Shown: positions 1 through 6,933, counted from the first letter of the stretch. The stretch is DNA of 10,101 nucleotides from Faecenecus sp036648855 (GCA_036648855.1 JAVWCU010000038.1:1-10101); one strand, 5' to 3'. Program-made: numbers and translations. The notes: generated by a model from the letters alone, not told the origin.

Positions 1-51
1 TGCCAAAATGAATTGAAATGGTTTCTGAAAGTCGAGAAAAATTATGTATAA
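1..51 (+). CDS. Possible C-terminal tail of an upstream gene (partial)
   Basis: Frame 1 is open from the window edge to a TAA at 49-51 and reads CQNELKWFLKVEKNYV. The other two plus frames stop within the first 15 bases. The composition (Lys, Trp, Phe, Leu) is protein-like, and a weak hairpin plus T-run follows at 59-93. Sixteen residues are too few to name a family, and an open frame of this length can occur by chance. The call therefore rests on frame and context only. Confidence 0.3.
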   Translation, partial: CQNELKWFLKVEKNYV

Positions 52-58
52 GTAATAT

Positions 59-93
59 ATAGTTTTGACAAACTGAAGGTAACTATTTTTTTT
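59..93 (+). terminator. Weak candidate terminator after the partial upstream gene
   Basis: ATAGTT at 59-64 is the exact inverted complement of AACTAT at 81-86, and eight further T's follow immediately (86-93 is an unbroken T-run). The stem is only six A/T-rich pairs with a 16-nt loop, so it is weak. A small alternative hairpin (AGTTT/AAACT, 61-74) lies inside it. It would fit the end of the gene that may stop at 51. Confidence 0.3.
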
Positions 94-130
94 ATAAGTA
101 TAACAAAATTACTACGTTATTCTAGATTCG

Positions 131-160
131 TAAAAATACACCCCCTTTAAGGAGTGTATC
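131..160 (-). terminator. Rho-independent terminator of the rubredoxin-ferredoxin operon
   Basis: Read on the minus strand, ATACACTCC (159-151) pairs with GGGGTGTAT (144-136) around a six-base loop, with one G.U pair, and TTTTT follows directly. It lies about 40 bases beyond the ferredoxin stop codon. On the plus strand the same stem has a C-A mismatch, so the minus orientation is favoured, although a T-rich stretch also follows on the plus side. Confidence 0.8.
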
Positions 161-197
161 TTTTATTTTATTTAAACTATTTATTACTGAGTATATA

Positions 198-689
198 CTA
201 TTTACTACTTATAAGTTTTAACAACTCTTCAACAGTTTCTATAGGGAAATCCGGTTCACTACTATTTAATAAATCATTTAAGAACCCCACAACATTTTCA
301 CTTTGAGGAATCATATATCCAGCTTCTCTATAAACATCTTCTGCCATAATATGATTAGCTTTTGCAACAGCCCCCATTAATTTCTTTGATTTTGGACTTA
401 GCTCTTTATCTAAAGCTAAGATACTTAAGGCTATTTTTTCTTCATCTACCTTATTTCTGGCTAATTGTTTCATAGCTACAATAATTCTTTCCTCTTTTTC
501 TTGTTCTTTTGGATATTCATTAGGAACCATTGTTATAGCGTGAGATGGACAGGCTTGCATACACTTTCCACAACCAGTACATTTTTCCTTATCTATAATT
601 CCGTTCTCTGTATCAGCAGCTCCGTTTGGACATACAAATAAACAAAGGCAATCTTTAGTACATAATTTAATATTCCTAACAGCGTACAT
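198..689 (-). CDS. 2[4Fe-4S] ferredoxin-like protein with helical C-terminal domain
   Basis: A 163-residue electron-transfer protein, probably cytosolic, with two [4Fe-4S] cluster motifs in the first 50 residues. The second is a standard ferredoxin motif (C37, C40, C43, C47 followed by Pro). The first is unusually spaced: C10-x3-C14-x-C16-x3-C20-Pro. Residues 60-163 have no cysteine and look like a charged helical domain, making the protein about three times the length of a simple clostridial ferredoxin. Its ATG overlaps the upstream TAA (TAATG), and an AAGGAGG ribosome binding site lies seven bases before the start, so translation is coupled to the rubredoxin-like gene. The likely role is electron transfer with that partner in anaerobic redox or oxidative-stress metabolism. 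The physiological donor and acceptor cannot be read from the sequence. Confidence 0.88.
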   Translation of the reverse strand: MYAVRNIKLCTKDCLCLFVCPNGAADTENGIIDKEKCTGCGKCMQACPSHAITMVPNEYPKEQEKEERIIVAMKQLARNKVDEEKIALSILALDKELSPKSKKLMGAVAKANHIMAEDVYREAGYMIPQSENVVGFLNDLLNSSEPDFPIETVEELLKLISSK

Positions 690-1369
690 TACTCCACCTC
701 CTTAATTTCTAATATCTTTAAACTTGGTACTTTACAAATAGGACAAACTTCTGGAACATCATTCCCAATATAGATAAATCCACATATATCACATACATAA
801 ACCTTAGTATTGTCTAAAAATGAATCACCCTCTTCTTTGAACCTCATTAACAAAGATTTCAAAATAAGTGTTGATTTTTCTCCCCAAGTAATTGCCCTTA
901 AAGTTGCTCTGTCCTTACTTTCAACACACATTTTTCTAATAATTGGATATTCGTTTTCTAAGTCACTATTTATTTTATCTAGTAATTCATCATAACTATT
1001 TTTAGAATCAAGTTTATCCTTAGTTTTAAAATAACTAGCTAAATCCCCAAATAATTTACTTTGGTCTTCTAAATATTGTTTAGAACAGCCTTTAGCCAAA
1101 TTAGAACATATAGCACTTAATTCTCCAAAAGAAACTTCCCTTAATTCCTGATGAATATCAGCATCAACCTCTATTTTAGAATTAATAGTAACATCATCAA
1201 CTTTTGCCACTCCAACTTCAACAAACATAGCTTTTGGAGCTCCACACCAAGGACACTGCCAATCATCTGGTAAATCTTCCCATTTAGTTCCTGCTTCTAT
1301 ACCCTTCTCTGGAATTCCTTTTGCTTCATCATAGATATACCCACATATCGTACATTTAAATTGTCTCAT
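689..1369 (-). CDS. Rubredoxin-rubrerythrin-like fusion protein
   Basis: A 226-residue non-haem iron protein with three parts. Residues 1-48 form a full rubredoxin domain with C6, C9, C39 and C42, the classic clostridial rubredoxin spacing. Residues ~70-185 resemble a rubrerythrin helical core. Residues 190-226 form the short rubredoxin-like knuckle typical of rubrerythrin C-termini (C193, C196, C209, C212). In the core, ENEYP and AITWGEKSTLILKSLL align by eye with rubrerythrin helices, but the histidines of the usual EExxH-type motifs are absent, so a di-iron peroxidase site is doubtful. The start at 1369 is preferred because GGAGG lies five bases upstream and MRQFKCTICGYIYD matches rubredoxin N-termini. 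An in-frame ATG at 1381 would add four residues and overlap that ribosome binding site. It is the first gene of an operon with the ferredoxin. The likely role is electron transfer or oxidative-stress defence in an anaerobe. Confidence 0.85.
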   Translation of the reverse strand: MRQFKCTICGYIYDEAKGIPEKGIEAGTKWEDLPDDWQCPWCGAPKAMFVEVGVAKVDDVTINSKIEVDADIHQELREVSFGELSAICSNLAKGCSKQYLEDQSKLFGDLASYFKTKDKLDSKNSYDELLDKINSDLENEYPIIRKMCVESKDRATLRAITWGEKSTLILKSLLMRFKEEGDSFLDNTKVYVCDICGFIYIGNDVPEVCPICKVPSLKILEIKEVE

Positions 1370-1402
1370 TGTCTCCTCCATATCTTTCCTTAGATTAATT
1401 TA

Positions 1403-1411
1403 ATTATAACA
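1403..1411 (-). promoter_or_regulatory. Extended -10 promoter of the rubredoxin-ferredoxin operon
   Basis: The minus strand reads TGTTATAAT, a perfect extended -10 element, ending about 34 bases upstream of the preferred start codon. No good -35 hexamer lies 16-18 bases further upstream (AACTAT at the 17-bp position), which is common for extended -10 promoters. Confidence 0.55.
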
Positions 1412-1456
1412 TATTTTAGAATTACATAGTTTCCTTTGTTTTCCTAAATTAAGAAA

Positions 1457-1485
1457 TAGATAAAACAGGATAAACATGATATGAT
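1457..1485 (+). promoter_or_regulatory. Candidate housekeeping promoter for the ECF sigma gene
   Basis: TAGATA (1457-1462), a 17-base spacer and TATGAT (1480-1485), with an upstream TG giving an extended -10. Transcription would start near 1492 and leave a leader of about 130 nt, in which I see only a weak ATTATT/AATAAT hairpin (1498-1517). The gene might be driven from here at a basal level. Confidence 0.35.
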
Positions 1486-1575
1486 AAATATATAGTTATT
1501 ATTCACTTGAAAATAATCCATAATTGACTAAACATCACATTAAAATTTGTCTAATCTACAAAACATAACAAAATT

Positions 1576-1602
1576 TGAAACTATTTAGTGTTAATAGGAG
1601 TC
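1576..1602 (+). promoter_or_regulatory. Candidate ECF-type promoter (autoregulation)
   Basis: TGAAAC at 1576-1581 matches the -35 consensus shared by many Firmicute ECF sigma factors. Seventeen bases later AGTC (1599-1602) resembles the CGTC/CGTA -10 motifs. Transcription would start near 1609, just ahead of the GAGGT ribosome binding site at 1612. ECF genes commonly autoregulate, which makes the position attractive, but the -10 is imperfect and short motifs occur by chance. Confidence 0.35.
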
Positions 1603-1622
1603 TTTATAAGTGAGGTATCAAA

Positions 1623-2138
1623 ATGGAAAAAGAATTTGATCAAATCTATAACCGTTCATACCAGTTTACCCTGCGATATGTCTTAGCTAAAATTGATAAT
1701 GTAAGTCATACTGAAGATATCATGCAAAATATTTATCTTAAACTCTATCAAGTAATTCTAACTAAGGGCCTTGACTATATAGAGAATGAACATCGTTTTC
1801 TAGTTAAACTAGCTCGTAATGAGTTATTTAAATATTATAGCTTAAAGGACAAAGTAAAAAGTGTGCTAATTGATGACTATGAAAAGTTTGATACCTTAAT
1901 AGTAACAAGTGAGCACCATAACCAGGAGTTAGAGGTAGAAGAGCAAATTACTTTAGATGATATTTGGAAAATCATCAGCAGTGAGCCTCAAGATGTACAA
2001 AAGATTATGTCTTTATACTATTTAAGCGATACTATCATTGAGGATATTGCTACTATGTTAAAACAAAATCCTAATACCATTAAAACTAAGCTATATAGAA
2101 CTGTCGCTAAAATCCGCAAAAGTTGTGGGAGGTGTTAA
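1623..2138 (+). CDS. ECF-type RNA polymerase sigma factor
   Basis: A 171-residue protein with the two-domain layout of extracytoplasmic-function sigma factors. Region 2 (about residues 5-75) binds core polymerase and the -10 element, and includes FDQIYNRSYQFTLRYVLAKI and the following acidic helix TEDIMQNIYLKLYQ. Region 4 (about 108-166) ends in a helix-turn-helix, IIEDIATMLKQNPNTIKTKL followed by YRTVAKIRK, that would read the -35. The length is normal for the family. The ribosome binding site GAGGT lies six bases before the ATG. Its stop codon overlaps the ribosome binding site of the next gene, whose start follows two bases later, so the two are coupled. The neighbour is a one-TM protein with a large exterior, suggesting that it holds the sigma factor at the membrane. 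I cannot assign the ECF subgroup. Confidence 0.88.
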   Translation: MEKEFDQIYNRSYQFTLRYVLAKIDNVSHTEDIMQNIYLKLYQVILTKGLDYIENEHRFLVKLARNELFKYYSLKDKVKSVLIDDYEKFDTLIVTSEHHNQELEVEEQITLDDIWKIISSEPQDVQKIMSLYYLSDTIIEDIATMLKQNPNTIKTKLYRTVAKIRKSCGRC

Positions 2139-2140
2139 TA

Positions 2141-3058
2141 GTGGGTAAAATAACGGAGTCCTTATCTAACCATGTTTGTGATAAAGAACACTTAAAATCT
2201 GAAATAGATTTAAAAAGAAAGAGAGAAGTTATAATTATGAAAAAATATACTAAGCCAGCTTTAATATTTGGAACCTTAGCAGTTATTGTAGGTATTATTA
2301 TGATACCATTATTTTTCCAAAAGGATAATCGCACTCAAATCGCATATACAAAATATTTCAGTGAAAATAAAAAGCTAGATAATGAAACTAAATCTTATAA
2401 TGCTAAATTAAAACAAAGCTTTGATGACTACCAAGCAGGTAAAATCACTATGGATGAATATTTTAAAGAGATAGAAACAATTAGAATAGCAAAAAATAGT
2501 ATTAAGGCTAAAAAAGTAGAATTAAAGGCTAAATATGCTATAACTGATGATATGGATTTAAGTAAAGTTGTTTTTAGTAAAGATAAAAAAACTGATGATA
2601 AATTAAAAGCTATTTATTTAAAAAGTAAAACAATAGGGGATAAAGACGAAGCGTTAGATTTAGAAGAAGAGCAGTTAGAAAAAATGTATCTAGATGGTAC
2701 TATTACAAAAGAAGAGTTTAAACAAAAGAAGCAAAATCTTGAAGCTCGTGAAAAAGCTATAGAAAAAGAAGAAGAAGCACTAGATGCTGAAGAAGAAGCT
2801 ATAGATAAGCAAGCAGAATTAAAAGAAGAGGCCGAAGACAAAAAAAATGAGGAAATGGATGCTAATAAAGACAAAGAAGATGAAATAGTCGATAAACAGG
2901 AAGAAGCAAAAGATAAGGAAGAAGAAGCGGCAAATCCAAAAGATGAAGCTGTAGAAGATGATAAAGAAGAAAATGATAAAGCTGAACCAACTGATATTCC
3001 TGAAAAACCAGAAGTAGAAATTCCTGAAAAACCAGAAACAGATGGAACAGATATTTAG
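2141..3058 (+). CDS. Putative membrane-anchored regulator (anti-sigma candidate) with acidic coiled-coil exterior
   Basis: A 305-residue protein with about 37 basic/polar cytosolic residues, one membrane helix (about 38-59) and a long, highly acidic Lys/Glu-rich extracytoplasmic coiled coil. The tail is Pro-rich, with IPEKPE repeated. The exterior holds two related segments, YQAGKITMDEYFKEI and YLDGTITKEEFKQKK, which resemble the SHOCT motif. The GTG start at 2141 follows GGGAGGTG by six bases. An in-frame ATG at 2237 (residue 33) with a weaker GAGAAG would give a protein that begins directly with a signal-anchor. Co-translation with an ECF sigma gene and the topology suggest an anti-sigma factor whose outer part senses the envelope. 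I do not recognise a known anti-sigma domain in the short N-terminus, so this role is inferred. A secreted or envelope-spanning structural protein is the alternative. Confidence 0.7.
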   Translation: MGKITESLSNHVCDKEHLKSEIDLKRKREVIIMKKYTKPALIFGTLAVIVGIIMIPLFFQKDNRTQIAYTKYFSENKKLDNETKSYNAKLKQSFDDYQAGKITMDEYFKEIETIRIAKNSIKAKKVELKAKYAITDDMDLSKVVFSKDKKTDDKLKAIYLKSKTIGDKDEALDLEEEQLEKMYLDGTITKEEFKQKKQNLEAREKAIEKEEEALDAEEEAIDKQAELKEEAEDKKNEEMDANKDKEDEIVDKQEEAKDKEEEAANPKDEAVEDDKEENDKAEPTDIPEKPEVEIPEKPETDGTDI

Positions 3059-3083
3059 TTTTATATAATAATCATGGTATTTT

Positions 3084-3112
3084 AAAACTTAGACTTGAGA
3101 GCTAAGTTTTTT
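3084..3112 (+). terminator. Rho-independent terminator after the sigma/regulator operon
   Basis: AAAACTTAG (3084-3092) pairs perfectly with CTAAGTTTT (3102-3110) around a nine-base loop, and the T-run continues to 3112. It lies 25 bases past the regulator stop codon and separates this operon from the small genes that follow. Confidence 0.8.
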
Positions 3113-3215
3113 ATTGTGTAACTTTAATCATTATATATTAATTAGTTGGTTAATAGCGATAAGCATATATTAAGGTGAATAGTAATTTTATATTATTAAA
3201 AGGAAGTAGGAAGCT

Positions 3216-3536
3216 ATGTTAGATTTTATATTAAAATATTGGATACAAATTCTATTTGGGTCATTAATAAGTTTAGCAGGAGTCATCTTCAAACAACTTA
3301 ATAACTATCGCCTCAAAGTGAATGAAATGCAAAATGGTATTAGAGTTATTTTAAAGTTAAAAATTAGTGAGTATTATGAAAAAGTTAGTAATAAAAAATG
3401 TATCACTATGTATGAAAAAGAATTAATTACAGAAGCTTATGATAATTATCGTAATTTAGGGGGCAATGGTTTTATAGAAGAGCTAATGGAAAATATTAAC
3501 TTAATTCCTGTTAAAAATGATTGCTCAGATAAATAA
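3216..3536 (+). CDS. Small membrane-anchored protein resembling a prophage small protein
   Basis: A 106-residue protein with one N-terminal membrane helix (about 8-26) followed by a basic cytosolic stretch. Its C-terminal part, with GIRVILKLKISEYYEK (41-56) and YDNYRNLGGNGFIEELMENI (75-94), resembles a family of small proteins common in Firmicute prophages near the holin/lysis region, which carry a similar 'Y..LGGNG....L...L..L' ending. That family link is recalled from pattern, not from a search. The function is unknown. The ATG at 3216 has TAGGAAG five bases upstream. No other phage gene is nearby, so it is either a remnant or a domesticated gene. I found no convincing promoter for it in 3113-3215. 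Confidence 0.7.
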   Translation: MLDFILKYWIQILFGSLISLAGVIFKQLNNYRLKVNEMQNGIRVILKLKISEYYEKVSNKKCITMYEKELITEAYDNYRNLGGNGFIEELMENINLIPVKNDCSDK

Positions 3537-3564
3537 TAAAACTCTATGAATTTATAAACTATGA

Positions 3565-3573
3565 TGCTATAAT
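3565..3573 (+). promoter_or_regulatory. Extended -10 promoter of the small gene at 3595
   Basis: TGCTATAAT is a perfect extended -10. The hexamer at the -35 position (TATGAA, 3545-3550, spacer 17) is poor. The predicted start of transcription near 3580 leaves a short leader containing GGAGG (3585-3589), so upstream TTG codons cannot be the true start. Confidence 0.6.
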
Positions 3574-3594
3574 GTTATTTTGTTGGAGGATAAA

Positions 3595-3966
3595 ATGAAT
3601 AAAAAAGAGAAATTAGAGTTCCCTGATGCTATGGCTTATATATGGGGAATTAATAGAATTAATAAAAATAATAATAATCTAGTAGTTGATAATGCTTGCC
3701 TAAAATTTATAGAATATACTTATGAACAAATAAATGAAACTAATGCTACAAAAGCAAAAATATTTGCCAGTCAAAGTTTTACAATAGATAAAAGCCTACT
3801 ACTTTATTTGCAAAAACTTACTAATATAAACCATAGAGATAAAAAATTTATGAACCTATTCAGACAAGTTTTAAAAGAAATGATAAAATCTGGTACTGTA
3901 GAAAATATGTTCACACCTTTTTTAACTGATAAGAATCTAAGTGTAAAAGAAAAGATTAAAATTTAG
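3595..3966 (+). CDS. Hypothetical soluble helical protein
   Basis: A 123-residue protein that I do not recognise. It has no signal peptide or membrane segment, one cysteine, and a Lys/Asn-rich composition with predicted helices throughout, for example the stretches around YTYEQINETNATKAKIF and FRQVLKEMIKSG. The ATG at 3595 is chosen because GGAGG lies five bases upstream and the extended -10 promoter just ahead rules out earlier starts. It has its own promoter. Its stop lies only eight bases from the stop of the convergent membrane-protein gene, with no terminator hairpin between them. Nothing in the context suggests a role. Confidence 0.7.
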   Translation: MNKKEKLEFPDAMAYIWGINRINKNNNNLVVDNACLKFIEYTYEQINETNATKAKIFASQSFTIDKSLLLYLQKLTNINHRDKKFMNLFRQVLKEMIKSGTVENMFTPFLTDKNLSVKEKIKI

Positions 3967-3974
3967 ATTTAGTG

Positions 3975-4376
3975 TTAAAGGAAAGGGTTTTGATTAGTTG
4001 TTTGCTTAATGATACTTGCATCATTGCTATTAGTAACTGTATATAACCCAATCAATGCTACAATAAATGAGAGAATAGATCCAATTATTTGTAAACTTAG
4101 ATTACTAGTGTCTTGATTGGTTAATATTTTAAGTTGATAACTTTGATAGGCAATATAGAAAAAGAAAATAATCAATAATATAATGAAGAGTTTATTCAGA
4201 ATAGTTAACATCTCGGCCTCTTCAGCCGTTAAAAATGGTTCTTCTCCATTAGCAATCTTTTTTTCGTTTAAAATAATAATAATAGAAATGAATAAAGAGA
4301 TTATGTAGCCTATACATCCCAGTAATTGAGCATTAATGATATATAGCTCTTTTTTTTTGATTTCTTCTTTAGTCAC
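3975..4376 (-). CDS. Small three-TM membrane protein, unknown function
   Basis: A 133-residue integral membrane protein with hydrophobic helices at about 14-37, 60-80 and 92-115. The acidic loop between the first two contains NGEEPFLTAEEAEML. I have an impression of similar small polytopic proteins in other Firmicutes but no functional name. The start is GTG at 4376-4374, with AAGGA about nine bases upstream on the minus strand. No in-frame ATG competes. It is divergent from the ABC transporter and convergent with the helical hypothetical gene. Its terminator would have to lie inside the convergent gene, and I see no good hairpin there. Confidence 0.65.
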   Translation of the reverse strand: MTKEEIKKKELYIINAQLLGCIGYIISLFISIIIILNEKKIANGEEPFLTAEEAEMLTILNKLFIILLIIFFFYIAYQSYQLKILTNQDTSNLSLQIIGSILSFIVALIGLYTVTNSNDASIIKQTTNQNPFL

Positions 4377-4521
4377 CTTGCCACATCCTTTTTATAAAAG
4401 ACAAATATTTCTATAAAGTATATGTAATATCCTTTTACTAAATGAGACTCCTTAAAACTATGGATTAAAATTTGTGAAATTGTGTAAATTATAAGAGGAT
4501 AGAAGTATTTATAATATCTTA

Positions 4522-4530
4522 TGGTATAAT
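4522..4530 (+). promoter_or_regulatory. Extended -10 promoter of the ABC transporter gene
   Basis: TGGTATAAT is a perfect extended -10, 44 bases upstream of the ATG at 4575. No -35 match occurs at 16-18 bp spacing. The 198-base divergent gap (4377-4574) otherwise holds only AT-rich sequence and no operator that I could recognise. Confidence 0.55.
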
Positions 4531-4574
4531 AATTTGGTTATTAAATATACATATAAAAAGGAAGCGTGGATATA

Positions 4575-6893
4575 ATGCTATCATTAAAAAACATTAAAAA
4601 AAATTATAAAACTGGGGAATTTACTCAACAAGCCTTAAAAGGCATAAATTTGGAATTTAGAGCTAATGAATTCGTAGCTATTTTAGGACCGTCAGGTTCA
4701 GGCAAAACAACCTTACTAAATATAATAGGAGGATTAGATTGTTATACATCAGGAGATTTAATTATAAATAAAAAATCAACAAAAAAATTCAAACCTACTG
4801 ATTGGGATGCCTATAGAAATAATTGTATAGGGTTCATCTTTCAGAGTTATAATTTAATTAATCATATTAGTATTTTAGATAATGTTGAACTTAGTATGAC
4901 TCTAAGCGGTGTTTTATCAAGTGAGAGGAAAAGACGAGCCTTAGAATCTTTAGAAAAAGTCGGCTTAAAAGAACACGCACATAAAAAGCCTAATCAACTA
5001 TCTGGTGGACAAATGCAAAGAGTGGCAATAGCGCGAGCTTTAGTAAATAATCCGGATATTATTTTAGCTGATGAACCAACAGGGGCATTGGATTCAACAA
5101 CAAGTGGACAAATTATGGATTTAATAAAAGATATTTCCAAAGATAAGCTTGTTATCATGGTAACCCATAATCCAGATATTGCTAAGAAATATGCTAACAG
5201 AATTGTCAGTATGCATGATGGAGAAATAATTAATGATTCAAATCCCATTACTTCCAAGGATACTAGCAAGGACAATTTTAGTATAAAGAAAACAGCTATG
5301 AGTTTTAGGACAGCCCTAAAATTATCTTTTAACAATATTAGAACTAAAAAGGGGAGAACTATTCTAACTGCTTTTGCTTCTAGTATAGGAATTATTGGAA
5401 TTGCCCTAATTTTAGCTTTATCAAACGGCTTTAAAATTCAAATAGATAAATTTGAAGTAGATACTTTATCATCTCTTCCAATTATGGTTAATGAACAAGC
5501 TATGCAAATGACTGAAGAAATGATGATGGGTATGCACGAAGATATGACTAGTAAAAAATACGAGATATACCCTTCTAAACCAGAAATATATCCTCTTCCA
5601 TCTATTGAAGATAAACTTATTCATAAAAACATCATAACTGCAGAGTATACTAATTACTTGGAAAAAATAGATCCTTCTCTAGTAGCAGGCCTTTCTTATA
5701 CCAGAGCCACTACTTTAAATATTATAACTAAAACACAAACTGGATATCAGCCTCTTGATGCCACCAGGATGGGCTTTGCTGTTTTGCCTAAAAAACTAGA
5801 CAACAGTAGTAACGGTATCATTGAAGATAACTATGATATATTATATGGCTCTCTACCCACTAAAAAAGAGGATTTAGTATTAATAGTTGATAGTAAAAAC
5901 AGAGTTGATAGTAAACTGATTCAGGCCTTAGGTCTGGATACTAATTTGGAAAACTATTCATTTAATGATTTTTTAAACAAGGAATATAAATTAGTCCTAA
6001 ATAATGACTACTATAAGTCTTTGGGGGAATATTTTACTTTAAACCAAAACTATGAGGAACTTTATAAAAATCAGCATACTATTACTTTAAAAATTTCAGC
6101 GGTTATTAGAGGAAAAGAAGAGAAAAAAACTTTTACAGATGCATCAGGAATTATGTATACTGAAGATCTAGTAAATTATACAGTTAGTCAAAATAAAACC
6201 TCAGATATTGTAGTTGCTCAAACTAGTAAAAATTATAATATCCTTACTGGTCAAAAATTCGAAGAAAAAGACCCAACTGGGGAAAGCCTTACAAAAGAAC
6301 AACTACTATCATATTTAGGAGCGGATAGTATTCCTGTTGCAATAAATATATTCCCTAAAAATTTCACTGCTAAAGATAAAATTATTAAGTACTTAGATGA
6401 TTTTAATATCAATAAGGATAAAGAAAACAGCGTACTATATACTGACATGGCAAGTATGATTTCTTCTTTATCTAGTAATATAATGGATGCTATTACGATA
6501 GTACTGATAGCTTTTTCAGCTATAAGTTTAGTAGTATCATGTATAATGATTGGTATTATAACCTATATTTCTGTTTTAGAAAGAACAAAAGAAATAGGAA
6601 TTCTTCGAGCTTTAGGAGCTAGAAAAAAGGATGTAAAACGAGTTTTTAATGCTGAGACCTTTATAGTTGGAGTAGCATCCGGTATTCTAGGTATTCTTAT
6701 TGCCTGGTTGTTGACATTTCCAACGAATATAATAATCAAACAATTAACAGATTTGCCTAATGTTGCTAGGTTAAATCCTATTCATGCATTATTACTTATC
6801 TTTATCAGTGTATTTTTAACTGTCCTAAGTGGTAGCTTACCGGCTAAAATGGCATCAAAAAAAGACCCGGTTGAAGCTTTAAGAACCGAATAA
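4575..6893 (+). CDS. MacB-type ABC transporter, fused ATPase and FtsX-like permease
   Basis: A 772-residue membrane protein with an N-terminal ABC ATPase and a C-terminal permease. The ATPase shows Walker A GPSGSGKTT (38-46), Q-loop Q90, signature LSGGQ (142-146), Walker B ILADEP with D166/E167, D-loop ALD and switch H198, so it should be active. The permease has one membrane helix at about 263-287, a ~350-residue extracytoplasmic domain, then three helices from about residue 640 to the end. The ERTKEIGILRALGA segment between the first two of these helices is typical of FtsX/MacB (type VII) proteins. These usually work as dimers that transmit force across the membrane rather than simple channels. 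ATG 4575 is preferred: it gives the usual MLSLKNIKKNY ABC start. A GTG at 4566 is only two bases from the AAAGGAAG ribosome binding site. No histidine kinase, response regulator or partner subunit is adjacent, so the substrate (peptide, antibiotic or lipoprotein) is unknown. Confidence 0.9.
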   Translation: MLSLKNIKKNYKTGEFTQQALKGINLEFRANEFVAILGPSGSGKTTLLNIIGGLDCYTSGDLIINKKSTKKFKPTDWDAYRNNCIGFIFQSYNLINHISILDNVELSMTLSGVLSSERKRRALESLEKVGLKEHAHKKPNQLSGGQMQRVAIARALVNNPDIILADEPTGALDSTTSGQIMDLIKDISKDKLVIMVTHNPDIAKKYANRIVSMHDGEIINDSNPITSKDTSKDNFSIKKTAMSFRTALKLSFNNIRTKKGRTILTAFASSIGIIGIALILALSNGFKIQIDKFEVDTLSSLPIMVNEQAMQMTEEMMMGMHEDMTSKKYEIYPSKPEIYPLPSIEDKLIHKNIITAEYTNYLEKIDPSLVAGLSYTRATTLNIITKTQTGYQPLDATRMGFAVLPKKLDNSSNGIIEDNYDILYGSLPTKKEDLVLIVDSKNRVDSKLIQALGLDTNLENYSFNDFLNKEYKLVLNNDYYKSLGEYFTLNQNYEELYKNQHTITLKISAVIRGKEEKKTFTDASGIMYTEDLVNYTVSQNKTSDIVVAQTSKNYNILTGQKFEEKDPTGESLTKEQLLSYLGADSIPVAINIFPKNFTAKDKIIKYLDDFNINKDKENSVLYTDMASMISSLSSNIMDAITIVLIAFSAISLVVSCIMIGIITYISVLERTKEIGILRALGARKKDVKRVFNAETFIVGVASGILGILIAWLLTFPTNIIIKQLTDLPNVARLNPIHALLLIFISVFLTVLSGSLPAKMASKKDPVEALRTE

Positions 6894-6933
6894 TTTAAAT
6901 ATGAAAAAATAATAAAACTATTCAAGTGGTGTC

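Noticed and set aside
65..105. Perfect TTGACA at 65-70 followed by TATA-like sequence
   Set aside because: The nearest -10-like hexamers lie 20 or more bases away and no plus-strand gene follows before 1623. It is also inside the weak hairpin at 59-93.
810..995. Plus-strand open frame of 61 codons inside the rubredoxin-like gene
   Set aside because: Antisense to a well-supported gene, no ribosome binding site, Ser/Leu-rich composition typical of a shadow frame.
2614..2874. Minus-strand Ser/Phe-rich frame opposite the acidic coiled coil
   Set aside because: It is the mirror of repetitive GAA/AAA codons (giving TTC/TTT and TCT) and has no start signals. The frame at 2107-2334 on the same strand is rejected likewise.
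4472..4495. TTGTGA with TATAAG ahead of the ABC transporter
   Set aside because: The spacer is only 12 bases, too short for a promoter. The extended -10 at 4522-4530 is better.
4994..5335. Minus-strand open frame of 113 codons inside the ABC ATPase
   Set aside because: It lies opposite the conserved signature and Walker B motifs, which fully explain the sequence. The shorter frame at 6251-6448 is also a shadow.
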